DNA of 64,000 nucleotides from Streptomyces sp. NBC_00704 (GTDB lineage Bacteria > Actinomycetota > Actinomycetes > Streptomycetales > Streptomycetaceae): positions 4,584,501 to 4,648,500 of the forward strand of contig NZ_CP109000.1 of assembly GCF_036226605.1 (NCBI RefSeq), read 5' to 3'. The position numbers and the translations under genes are program-made. The notes under the pieces are model-generated. The model had not been told where the DNA came from and did no database searches. It saw only the letters and a program-made list of their open reading frames with translations. This document shows, one piece after another, positions 55,527 to 63,672 of the stretch. Positions within the stretch are counted from its first letter, which is position 1; the number at the start of each line of letters is the position of its first letter.

Positions 55527-55686
55527 GTCCGCCGTCCTCCCGCCGCGCCCTTTTCGGTCCAACTCCGGGTGTCCGCGCCCCGTCAACCCGTACGGCCCGG
55601 ACGGAACCGGACGTCACGCGGACGGACACCCTCCGCACGGGCCACCCTGCTTCACAGGTTACGCACGCGTGGACACGCTGAGTGAC

Positions 55687-56112
55687 GTGAATCAGCAAAC
55701 TGTGCGCGCTCCCCTCCACCAGTTCTCCGTGCCGCTCTCCGCCACCCGGCGCGGCGCGCGTCTCGCCCGCCTCCTCGCGGCCGAGCAACTCAGCGCCTGG
55801 GGTGTGCCGTTGGACCCGGCCCGGCTCGTGGTCGCGGAACTCGCCGCGAACGCGGCTCTGCACGGCCGCGTCCCCGGACGGAGCTTTCGCCTCACGCTCT
55901 CCGTCACCGCGCCAAGGACGTTGCGTGTCGAAGTCGCCGACACCCTGGGCGATCGCCTGCCGCATCGGTCACGAGAGGACTCCGGAGCCCCTCCGGAGTC
56001 CGGCTACGGGCTGTTGCTCGTCGAGGAGTCGGCCGACCGGTGGGGCGTGCGGTGCGGGCCGGTGCCGTGCAAGACCGTCTGGGCGGAGCTGGATTTCACC
56101 CCCCTCCGGTGA
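55687..56112 (+). CDS. ATP-binding protein (HATPase_c, anti-sigma-like)
   Basis: A 141-residue protein with the GHKL fold of RsbW-like kinases. The N-box is VVAELAANAALHG at about 38-50, and GYGLLLVEESADRWGV is the G2-type lid. The G1 segment reads VADTLGDRLPH and lacks the usual DxGxG. The GTG at 55687 (MNQQTVRAPLHQF) is favoured by comparison with relatives; a GTG at 55669 is in frame. It diverges from the XRE/DUF397 pair. Partner unknown. Confidence 0.87.
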   Translation: MNQQTVRAPLHQFSVPLSATRRGARLARLLAAEQLSAWGVPLDPARLVVAELAANAALHGRVPGRSFRLTLSVTAPRTLRVEVADTLGDRLPHRSREDSGAPPESGYGLLLVEESADRWGVRCGPVPCKTVWAELDFTPLR

Positions 56113-56232
56113 ACTCCGCACCGGAGCCCGGAAAACCGGGATCCGGTGGTGCGAAGGCCGGTGCGGCGGGCGGTAAAAGATCAAAGAAACCGGGGAAAAA
56201 ACCCTTCCAACCAAACCAAACCCCGTGTTTGT

Positions 56233-56242
56233 CACTCGAGTG
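56233..56242. promoter_or_regulatory. CACTCGAGTG palindrome upstream of HTH protein
   Basis: A perfect 10-bp palindrome in an A-rich stretch (56176-56225) within the 276-base interval between the ATPase gene and the next gene. It may be an operator; no promoter hexamers are certain. Confidence 0.35.
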
Positions 56243-56388
56243 GGTGAAACGGGCCGTTGTGGCTGGCGTGTGGGTCGTCCCACCGTGCACGCTCGGCACG
56301 AACGACTCCCACACATGCATCGGCCCTCGCCGGGACGGCAATCCCAGTGCGAGGGCCTGACCATCCAGGAAGAGAGCAATTCTTCCCC

Positions 56389-57684
56389 ATGGCTGCCACG
56401 AAGCCTATCGCTGCCACGCACTCCGCACAGGGCGTTCGGCGCAGTGCCACCCACTCCGGTGTCACCCACGTACGTGTGTACCAGCCGATCCGCTACACGG
56501 TCATCGGCAACCACCTCGCCCAGCACCCGGCGTTGTCGCTGGTCGCGATCGGTCTGGCCGTGCACATCCTGTCGCTGCCGCAGGGTGCCTGCGTCGACAT
56601 CCGCAGTCTCGCCGGACGCTTTCCCGAAGGGCGGGGCCGCATCGCCTCCGGGCTGCGGGAGCTGGAGGCGCACGGCTATCTGGAGCGGGTGCGCGAGCGC
56701 ACGGACGGGGGCCGTTTGGTGACCCGTACGTACGCCTACGACAACCCGGCGCTCACCCGGAGGCAGACGGAGGCGACCGAGGTGCAGGACGCGCCGGTGG
56801 CTCCTGCCGCCGCCGTCGCCTGCGTCGCCCCGGTCGCACCCGTCGCCTCGGTCGCGCCCGTGGCCCCGGTCGCGCCCGTCGCTCCGTTCCCGCCCGTGGC
56901 CCCGGTCCCGCCCGTGGCCCCGGTCGCGCCGGTCGTGGTCGCGGAAGCCGTAGTGGTCGAGGCGGCATGCGACACGGTCCCCGATGACGCTCCGACGCCG
57001 CCGTCCGAAGGGTTCGAAAGCTCCGAGCCGTCCGAGCCGTCCGAGCCGTTCGAAGCCTCCGAGCAGTCCGAGCCCTCCGAGCAGTCCGAGCCCTCTGAGC
57101 CGTCCGAGCCCTCCGATCCGTCCGAACCAGTCGGATCCCTTGACCAGCCGGGACCGTCCGGCAGCGAGCACCGTGAGAAGGCCTTCGCCCTGCTCGCGGG
57201 CCTGCGCCGCATCGACGACCGCTTCACGCTCTCCCGGAAGGACGTGGAGAGCCTCGCCCCCGCCGTCGTCGCCTGGTTGGACAACGGCGCATCCCGGGCC
57301 GCGGTGACCCACGCCATGATCGCCGACGTTCCCGTCCCCTTGATGTCTCCCGCCGGGTTCCTCGCCTACCGGCTCCGGGAAGGTCTCCCGCCGCCTCTGC
57401 CGGCGCCTCCGCCGTACGCGGATCCTCCCGGCACCCCGCCGACCGCCACCGTGCCGGACCGGCCGGCCCCCTGGTCGGATCCCTGGGAGGACTGCGAAGG
57501 CGGCTGCACGCGCGTCTTCCGGGAGTCGGCGCCCGACAAGTGCTGTCGCGAGTGCCGTGCGCGCAGAGCGGCAGCGTCGACGAAGTCGCCGGTGCGCACG
57601 TCTGAGCCCTCACGCAGCCGGAGTGGACCGGTGAGGGGCCGACGGGGCGTCGGCAAAGGGGCCGGCGGGGCGGGCGTAGCGTAG
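56389..57684 (+). CDS. Helix-turn-helix protein with Pro/Val and Ser/Glu/Pro repeats
   Basis: A 431-residue protein. An N-terminal winged helix (about 25-115: YTVIGNHLAQHPALSLVAIG, FPEGRGRIASGLRELEAHGYL) resembles plasmid/ICE-type replication and regulatory domains common in Streptomyces. Two low-complexity blocks follow: (P/V)VAP repeats (about 145-185) and SEPSEP/SEQSEP repeats (about 205-245). A helical segment (HREKAFALLAGLRRIDDRFT) and a C-terminal Cys-rich block (CEGGCTRVF ... DKCCRECRARRA) close the protein; the latter may bind zinc. ATG at 56389. It ends 5 bases before the hemB start. Function unknown. Confidence 0.83.
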   Translation: MAATKPIAATHSAQGVRRSATHSGVTHVRVYQPIRYTVIGNHLAQHPALSLVAIGLAVHILSLPQGACVDIRSLAGRFPEGRGRIASGLRELEAHGYLERVRERTDGGRLVTRTYAYDNPALTRRQTEATEVQDAPVAPAAAVACVAPVAPVASVAPVAPVAPVAPFPPVAPVPPVAPVAPVVVAEAVVVEAACDTVPDDAPTPPSEGFESSEPSEPSEPFEASEQSEPSEQSEPSEPSEPSDPSEPVGSLDQPGPSGSEHREKAFALLAGLRRIDDRFTLSRKDVESLAPAVVAWLDNGASRAAVTHAMIADVPVPLMSPAGFLAYRLREGLPPPLPAPPPYADPPGTPPTATVPDRPAPWSDPWEDCEGGCTRVFRESAPDKCCRECRARRAAASTKSPVRTSEPSRSRSGPVRGRRGVGKGAGGAGVA

Positions 57685-57689
57685 AAGGC

Positions 57690-58682
57690 ATGTCGAAGTA
57701 CGGATCCTTTCCCGGTACGCGTCCTCGGCGGCTGCGCACCACCTCCGTCATGCGGCGCATGGTCGCGGAGACCCGGCTGCATCCGGCGGACTTCATCCTC
57801 CCGGCGTTCGTGCGGGAGGGCGTGAGCGAGCCGGTGCCGATCCAGGCCATGCCGGGCGTCGTCCAGCACACGCGGGACAGCCTGAAGAAGGCCGCGCTGG
57901 AGGCCGTCGAGGCCGGGGTCTCGGGGATCATGCTGTTCGGCGTGCCCGAGGAGTCGAAGAAGGACGCGGTCGGGACGCCCGGTACCGATCCGGACGGCAT
58001 CCTCCAGGTCGCCATCCGGGACGTGCGCGCCGAGGTCGGGGACGACCTCCTCGTCATGTCCGACCTGTGTCTCGACGAGACGACCGATCACGGGCACTGC
58101 GGCGTACTGGACGCGGAAGGGCGCGTCGACAACGACGCGACCCTGGAGCGGTACGCCGAGATGGCCCAGGTCCAGGCCGACGCGGGGGCTCATGTCGTCG
58201 GGCCCAGCGGGATGATGGACGGGCAGGTCGGGGTCATCCGGGACGCCCTCGACCAGATCGGGCGGGAGGACGTCGCGATCCTCGCCTACACCGTCAAGTA
58301 CTCCTCGGTCTTCTTCGGGCCGTTCCGTGAGGCGGTCGGGTCGTCCCTGAAGGGGGACCGGAAGACCTATCAGCAGGACCCCGCCAACCTGCGCGACGCG
58401 ATGCGCGAGCTGGCGCTCGACCTGGAGGAGGGCGCGGACATGGTCATGGTCAAGCCGGCCGGGCCCTATCTCGACGTCCTGGCGAGGGTCGCCGACGCCG
58501 TGGACGTGCCGGTCGCCGCGTACCAGATCTCCGGCGAGTATTCGATGGTCGAGGCCGCCGCCGAGAAGGGCTGGATCGACCGCGACCGGGCGATCTTCGA
58601 GACGCTGACCGGCATCAAGCGGGCCGGGGCGCGGAACATCCTCACCTACTGGGCCACCGAGGCGGCCCGCAAGCTGCGCTGA
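57690..58682 (+). CDS. hemB: Delta-aminolevulinic acid dehydratase (porphobilinogen synthase) HemB
   Basis: A 330-residue enzyme that joins two aminolevulinates into porphobilinogen. Active-site lysines are Lys203 (YTVKYSSVFFGPF) and Lys255 (VMVKPAGPYLD). The zinc-binding triad of other species, CxCx7C, here reads SDLCLDETTDHGHCG, so the second Cys is Asp; a magnesium-type or mixed metal site is likely. TAGCGT ends 7 bases before the ATG and the previous gene ends 5 bases before it, so it probably has its own leaderless promoter. Confidence 0.96.
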   Translation: MSKYGSFPGTRPRRLRTTSVMRRMVAETRLHPADFILPAFVREGVSEPVPIQAMPGVVQHTRDSLKKAALEAVEAGVSGIMLFGVPEESKKDAVGTPGTDPDGILQVAIRDVRAEVGDDLLVMSDLCLDETTDHGHCGVLDAEGRVDNDATLERYAEMAQVQADAGAHVVGPSGMMDGQVGVIRDALDQIGREDVAILAYTVKYSSVFFGPFREAVGSSLKGDRKTYQQDPANLRDAMRELALDLEEGADMVMVKPAGPYLDVLARVADAVDVPVAAYQISGEYSMVEAAAEKGWIDRDRAIFETLTGIKRAGARNILTYWATEAARKLR

Positions 58683-58906
58683 CGCGCCGGGCCGCCCGGC
58701 TGTGCGTGCCCGCGCGGGGGCGCGGCCGCGGAACCGTTCACGGTGCTCGCGCCCGACGGACCCTCGTCGCGCAGGCCCTGGCCGTCGTGACAGCCGGTGA
58801 GGGCGAGCGCCGCGACGACGGTCAGCGCGGCGCTCGCGAGCAGTCGGGCCCGACGCCGGACACCACGGGGGACGGGCGGGGTGGAGGGAGCGGAGCGCGT
58901 GGACAT
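58646..58906 (-). CDS. Small putative lipoprotein
   Basis: An 86-residue protein with a basic n-region (VRRRAR), a hydrophobic stretch (LLASAALTVVAALALTGC) and a lipobox Cys at about 41, then about 45 disordered residues. ATG at 58906. Its last 12 codons run antisense through the hemB 3' end. Function unknown; a surface lipoprotein if expressed. Confidence 0.65.
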   Translation of the reverse strand: MSTRSAPSTPPVPRGVRRRARLLASAALTVVAALALTGCHDGQGLRDEGPSGASTVNGSAAAPPRGHAQPGGPARQRSLRAASVAQ

Positions 58907-59118
58907 GGGGCAAGCCTGTGCCGCGGAGCCGCCCTGCTTCCACACTCCTCGGGGAAGTCGGGACGACGGTTCGTCCTCCTGCCCTCTGAGCTGCGAAAAC
59001 AGGCATCCGGCGGGACGCCGGTTGGGACGCCCGGCCCGCCGGAGAGCCGTCCGCCGGACCGCGGTCCACATGCCGAAAAGGCCGGTGTAGACGCCACCCA
59101 TATCTCTAGGGTGCGGAC

Positions 59119-60369
59119 ATGACACCCGCATCCACGCCTGCCCCCGCATCCGCACCGGCTCCCGCACCCGCGCCCGTCTCCGCGTCCGCCGTGGCGCCTC
59201 CGCCGCTCGCCGCCCGTGCCGGGTCGGTGGGCGGTTCGCCCGTGCGGGACATCCTCGCCGTCACCGCCCGTCCCGAGGTGATCAACTTCGCGGGCGGGCT
59301 GCCCGCGCCCGAGCTGTTCGACCGCGAGGGCGTCGCCGCCGCGTTCCGCCATGTGCTGGAGGAGGCCCCGGCGCGCGCGTTGCAGTACTCCACCACCGAG
59401 GGCGAGCCGGCGCTGCGGGAGCCGCTGGCCGCGCGGACGACGGCCCGCGGACTGCCCACGACCGCCGACGACCTCCTTGTCACCACGGGCTCCCAGCAGG
59501 CGCTGTCCCTGCTGGCGACCGCCCTCCTCGACCCCGGCGACACCGTGCTCGTCGAGGAGCCCTGCTACCTGGCGGCCCTCCAGGTCTTCGGCCTGGCGGG
59601 TGCGCGGATCCTCGCCGTGCCCGCCGACGCCGACGGTCCGGACCCGGAGGCGCTCGCGGAACTGGTGGTCCGTGAGCGGCCCAAGCTCTTCTACACCGTC
59701 CCCACCTTCCAGAACCCCACCGGCCGCACCCTGCCTGCGGAGCGGCGGGCCGCCGTCGCCGCCGTCGCCGCCCGGCACGGTCTGTGGATCGTCGAGGACG
59801 ACCCGTACGGCGAACTCCGCTACGAGGGCGGACGCGTCCCGTGGATCGCGGCCCACCCGGACGCCCGTGACCGCACGGTGCTGCTCGGCTCCTTCTCCAA
59901 GGTGATGGCCCCCGGCCTGCGGCTGGGCTGGCTGCGGGCGCCCGCCCCGCTGCGGCGGGCCTGCGCGATCGTGAAACAGGCCGCCGACCTGCACACGCCG
60001 ACCGTCAACCAGCTCGCCGCCGCCCGCTACCTCGCCGTCCGGGACCTCGACGCGCATGTGTCGCGGGTGGCGGCCGTCTACCGGGAGCGGCGCGACGCCA
60101 TGCTGGCCGGGCTGGGAGACGCGCTGCCGGACGGCTCGGTGTGGAACCGGCCCGAGGGCGGCATGTTCCTCTGGGCCCGCCTCCCCGAGCGGTACGACAC
60201 CACGGCCCTGCTGCCGCAGGTCGTCGCCCAGGACGTGGCGTACGTCCCCGGCGCGCCCTTCTACGCGGGCGAGGCCGACCGCTCCACGCTGCGGCTGTGC
60301 TTCGTGACGCAGACGCCGCGGGAGATCGCGGAAGGACTGACCAGGCTCGGACGGGGACTCCGGGCGTGA
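59119..60369 (+). CDS. PLP-dependent aminotransferase (class I, AAT fold I)
   Basis: A 416-residue enzyme with an Ala/Pro-rich N-terminal 30 residues. INFAGGLPAPELF, TTGSQQALSLLATALLDPGD, YTVPTFQNPTGRTL and IVEDDPYGELRYEG are typical of the 2-aminoadipate/LysN or MocR-related aminotransferases. PLP binds Lys261 in GSFSKVMAPGLRLGW, and RLCFVTQTP holds the carboxylate Arg. TAGGGT ends 6 bases before the ATG (leaderless). Substrate not determined. Confidence 0.92.
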   Translation: MTPASTPAPASAPAPAPAPVSASAVAPPPLAARAGSVGGSPVRDILAVTARPEVINFAGGLPAPELFDREGVAAAFRHVLEEAPARALQYSTTEGEPALREPLAARTTARGLPTTADDLLVTTGSQQALSLLATALLDPGDTVLVEEPCYLAALQVFGLAGARILAVPADADGPDPEALAELVVRERPKLFYTVPTFQNPTGRTLPAERRAAVAAVAARHGLWIVEDDPYGELRYEGGRVPWIAAHPDARDRTVLLGSFSKVMAPGLRLGWLRAPAPLRRACAIVKQAADLHTPTVNQLAAARYLAVRDLDAHVSRVAAVYRERRDAMLAGLGDALPDGSVWNRPEGGMFLWARLPERYDTTALLPQVVAQDVAYVPGAPFYAGEADRSTLRLCFVTQTPREIAEGLTRLGRGLRA

Positions 60370-60459
60370 CCGGCGGCGGGCCCGCCGGGGCTCACCGTTA
60401 AACCGGGCTTGCCGGGCTTGCCGGATCGGCCGGGCCTGCCGGGGCGGCGGCCGTCTCCG

Positions 60460-61245
60460 TCAGTCCCACCAGAAGGACCAGACGGGCTCGCCGACCAGTT
60501 GCTCGGCGTAGGCCGCCAGGTCTCCCGCGCCCTGGAGGACGTTGTCCGGGCAGAACGCGAAGTGCTCGGCGGCCACGGCCGTCGCCTCGGTGAGCGTGGC
60601 GGGCGGGGCGGCGACGGAGACCACGAGCACGTCGAAGCCGAGCCCGACGACCCGTATGCCGAAGCGGTCCTCCCAGGAGCGCAGCACCGCGCAGAGGCGG
60701 GCCGTGTCGCCCTCGTGGTTCACCGGGCCGGTCCACCCGACGACGGCCGGGATGTCCGCGCTGCGGCGCGCCGGGACCAGGGCGAGGTGAGGAGCGGCGA
60801 ACACGGAACCGCCCTCGCCGGTCAGGGAGTCGGCGACCTGGGCGGCGCGCGTGCCCGGATCGGAGGCGAGGGTGGGCGCGGCGGCCGGGCCGGGCCACTC
60901 CTCGCCGTCGGCCGCGCACTCCTCCCAGTGCCGGGCGAGGACCTCCTCGGCGTCGTGGTCGCCCGGGTAGGACATCGCGTCGGGCGCCAGCTCCCAGTCG
61001 TCCGGACCGCCGCGGGCGCCGCCCATGTCGACGAGCACGGGCAGCAGCCCGGCCCGTGCCGAAGGGCCGCCGAGCGCGCTCCAGTTGCCCGGCGCGGCCG
61101 CCCGCTGCGCATGCCAGAGCAGCGGCTCGTGCCACGGCCCCTCCACGGTCGAGTCGATCAGCCGTCCGGGCGGGAGCCGCAGCCCGAGGGAACGCCCGCT
61201 CGGGTCGGACGCGAGCTTGGGCAGCGGGTTGGGAAGAGTCGCCAT
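60460..61245 (-). CDS. DUF4253 protein
   Basis: A 261-residue soluble protein. LPVLVDMGGARGGPDDWELAP, LVPARRSADIPAVVGWTGPV and the C-terminal segment VVGLGFDVLVVSVAAPPATLTEATAVAAEHFAFCPDNV, ending EPVWSFWWD, fit DUF4253. The ATG at 61245 (MATLPNPLPKLASD) has TACAGT ending 7 bases upstream, suggesting a leaderless start. The frame stays open upstream through a hydrophobic segment, so a longer membrane form is possible. Function unknown. Confidence 0.82.
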   Translation of the reverse strand: MATLPNPLPKLASDPSGRSLGLRLPPGRLIDSTVEGPWHEPLLWHAQRAAAPGNWSALGGPSARAGLLPVLVDMGGARGGPDDWELAPDAMSYPGDHDAEEVLARHWEECAADGEEWPGPAAAPTLASDPGTRAAQVADSLTGEGGSVFAAPHLALVPARRSADIPAVVGWTGPVNHEGDTARLCAVLRSWEDRFGIRVVGLGFDVLVVSVAAPPATLTEATAVAAEHFAFCPDNVLQGAGDLAAYAEQLVGEPVWSFWWD

Positions 61246-61461
61246 GCCGGTGACTGTACGGGCGGCCACTGACAACGGGCCGCCGTCCGGGGGGAGTCCG
61301 GGATCGCCGGCCCCGGGGGCCCGCTTCCGCGCCCGGACGCGGTGCGTCAGCCAGATGCCCGCGCCGATCGCCGGGAGGAGGACCGACGCCGGGACGAGCA
61401 CCCCGAGCACTCCGATGAACAGCAGACCGAGCAGGGCGTCGGCGGGCGACTCGTCCTCCAC
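61246..61461 (-). other. Possible in-frame membrane extension of the DUF4253 protein
   Basis: From a GTG at 61461, with GGGGAG 7 bases upstream, the frame reads VEDESPADALLGLLFIGVLG followed by VLVPASVLLPAIGAGIWL and HRVRARKRAPG, and joins the DUF4253 frame without a stop. Third positions are strongly G/C, like real genes. It may give a 333-residue membrane-anchored form or be part of a separate, decayed membrane gene. Confidence 0.45.
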
Positions 61462-61689
61462 CTCGGCGCTCCCCGTCTCTCGTGCGTCCCGGCCCGCGTT
61501 CCGGCGGGCGCCGCGGCGGTGTTCCGGCCGTTGTGCCGTTGTCCCGTTGTGCCGTGGGGGACGAGCGGCGGTGAGGGAACGGTTCCCCGGGCCCGCGGCT
61601 GCCCGGCGCACCCGGCTCCCGACGCGGTCCGGCGGCCGCCGTGGCGGAGGGCGTCGTCATCGCCGTCCACGACGGGGCCGTGTACGACG

Positions 61690-61726
61690 ACGGCCCGTTC
61701 CTCCCGTGCGGGAGGGAACGGGCCGT
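61690..61726 (-). terminator. Terminator after argS
   Basis: ACGGCCCGTTCC-TCCCG pairs with CGGGAGGGAACGGGCCGT with a single bulge and a 2-base loop, 30 bases past the argS stop on the minus strand. Confidence 0.8.
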
Positions 61727-61757
61727 ACGCGTCTTCGGCGGCCGCGGCCCCGCGCGC

Positions 61758-63524
61758 TCAGAGCCGCTCGGGCGTCCTGATGCCCAGCAGCGCCATGCCC
61801 CGTTGTAGCGTCCTGGCCGTGAGGTCGACCAGGAACAGCCGGTTCGCCACGACCTCGGGCGCGTTGTCGGGCGACAGCACGTGGCACTGGTCGTAGAACG
61901 TCGTCAGGTGCGAGGCCAGCTGGTACAGGTAGGCGGCCAGCTTGTGCGGGGCGTACTCCGCCGCCGCCTCCGTGACCGTCTCGCCGAACCGGTCCAGGTG
62001 CAGGCCCAGCGCGCGCTCCGCCGGGGCCAGTTCCAGCTCCGGGTGGGCGACCGGACGGGCCTCGCCGGCCTTGCGCAGGATGGACTGGATCCGCGCGTAC
62101 GCGTACTGGAGGTACACGGACGTGTCGCCGTTCAGCGAGACCATCTGGTCCAGGTCGAACTTGTAGTCCCGCACCGCGGACGTCGACAGGTCGGCGTACT
62201 TCACCGCGCCGATGCCCACGTACCTGCCGTTCTCCTCGATCTCCCGCTCGGACAGGCCGACCTTCTCCGCCTTGTCCCGGACCACGGCCGTCGCCCGGTC
62301 CACCGCCTCGTCGAGGAGGTCGACCAGCTTGACGGTCTCGCCCTCACGGGTCTTGAACGGCTTGCCGTCCTTGCCGAGGACCGTGCCGAAGGCCAACTGG
62401 TGCGCCTTCACCCGGTCGTTCAGCCAGCCCGCCCGGCGCGCCGTCTCGAAGACCATCTTGAAGTGCAGCGACTGCCGGGCGTCGACGACGTAGATGAGCG
62501 AGTCCGCCTTGAGGCCGAAGACGCGGTCGCGGATCGCCGAGAGGTCCGTCGCCGCGTAGCCGTAGCCGCCGTCGGACTTCTGCACGATCAGCGGGACCGG
62601 GTTGCCGTCCGGGCCCTTGACGTCGTCGAAGAACACGCACAGCGCGCCCTCCGAGCGGACCGCGACGCCCGACTCCTCCAGCAGCCGGCAGGTCTCCGCC
62701 AGCATGTCGTTGTACCCGGACTCGCCGACGATGTCCGCGTCCCGGATCTCCATGTCCAGCTTCTCGAACACGGAGAAGAAGTAGATCTTCGACTCGTCGA
62801 CGAACTTCTGCCAGATGGCGAGGGTGTGCGGTTCGCCCGCCTGGAGGTCGACCACCCGGCGGCGGGCCCGGGTCTTGAACTCCTCGTCCGCGTCGAACAG
62901 CTTGCGCGCGTCCTTGTAGAGGCGGTCCAGGTTGGACATCGCCTCCTCGCCGCTGACCCGGGAGTCCTTGTGGTCCAGCTCGTGCGGGTGCTCGTCCAGG
63001 TACTGGATGAGCATGCCGAACTGGGTGCCCCAGTCGCCGATGTGGTGGCGGCGGACCACGCTCTCGCCGGTGAACTCCAGCATCCGCACCGTCGCGTCGC
63101 CGATGACCGCCGACCGCAGGTGGCCGACGTGCATCTCCTTCGCCACGTTCGGCTGGGCGTAGTCGACGACCGTCGTGCCCGGCCGCGGGGACGTGGGCAC
63201 GCCCAGCCGGTCGGCGTCCGCGTAGCGCGCCGCGAGGTTCTCGGTGATCGCCCGGTCGGTGACCGTGACGTTCAGGAAGCCGGGGCCCGAGACCTCGATC
63301 TCCTTGATCACGTCACCGCTCACCACGTTCGCCACGACCCGCGTCGCCAGCTCCCGCGGGTTCGCCTTCGCCTTCTTGGCCAGCGCGAGGATGCCGTTGG
63401 CCTGGAAGTCGGCCCGGTCGCTTCGTCGCAGCAGCGGGTCCGCGGCGGCCTCCGGCAGGGTGGCGGAGATCGCGGACGACAGGTGCTGCTCGACGGAGTG
63501 GCTGAGGGACGTGACCGAGGCCAT
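61758..63524 (-). CDS. argS: Arginyl-tRNA synthetase
   Basis: A 588-residue class I synthetase. The N-terminal additional domain (1-110) binds tRNA. DYAQPNVAKEMHVGHLRSAVIGD carries the HIGH motif (about residue 132), RRHHIGDWGTQFGMLIQYL the Arg-binding segment, and there is no canonical KMSKS, as in most ArgRS (the region reads TVLGKDGKPFKTREGETVKL). The DALR anticodon domain follows (YLQYAYARIQSILRKA). ATG at 63524. It diverges from lysS. Confidence 0.97.
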   Translation of the reverse strand: MASVTSLSHSVEQHLSSAISATLPEAAADPLLRRSDRADFQANGILALAKKAKANPRELATRVVANVVSGDVIKEIEVSGPGFLNVTVTDRAITENLAARYADADRLGVPTSPRPGTTVVDYAQPNVAKEMHVGHLRSAVIGDATVRMLEFTGESVVRRHHIGDWGTQFGMLIQYLDEHPHELDHKDSRVSGEEAMSNLDRLYKDARKLFDADEEFKTRARRRVVDLQAGEPHTLAIWQKFVDESKIYFFSVFEKLDMEIRDADIVGESGYNDMLAETCRLLEESGVAVRSEGALCVFFDDVKGPDGNPVPLIVQKSDGGYGYAATDLSAIRDRVFGLKADSLIYVVDARQSLHFKMVFETARRAGWLNDRVKAHQLAFGTVLGKDGKPFKTREGETVKLVDLLDEAVDRATAVVRDKAEKVGLSEREIEENGRYVGIGAVKYADLSTSAVRDYKFDLDQMVSLNGDTSVYLQYAYARIQSILRKAGEARPVAHPELELAPAERALGLHLDRFGETVTEAAAEYAPHKLAAYLYQLASHLTTFYDQCHVLSPDNAPEVVANRLFLVDLTARTLQRGMALLGIRTPERL

Positions 63525-63672
63525 AGGAGTGGGTGCCGTTCTCCTCGTGGGTGGGATGGGCAGGACCAGTATCCCATGGGGGGTAAAGCGGTTTTCCCGG
63601 GCGCGGGGCCGTCTGGGACAATGGAGCGCACTTCAAACCCGCAAGCCTTCACAACAAGAGGACGTGCCGATC
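63525..63672. promoter_or_regulatory. argS/lysS divergent promoter region
   Basis: 148 bases. GATACT on the minus strand (63573-63568) and GACAAT on the plus strand (63617-63622) are plausible -10 boxes for argS and lysS. No T-box or attenuator structure is seen. Confidence 0.5.
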
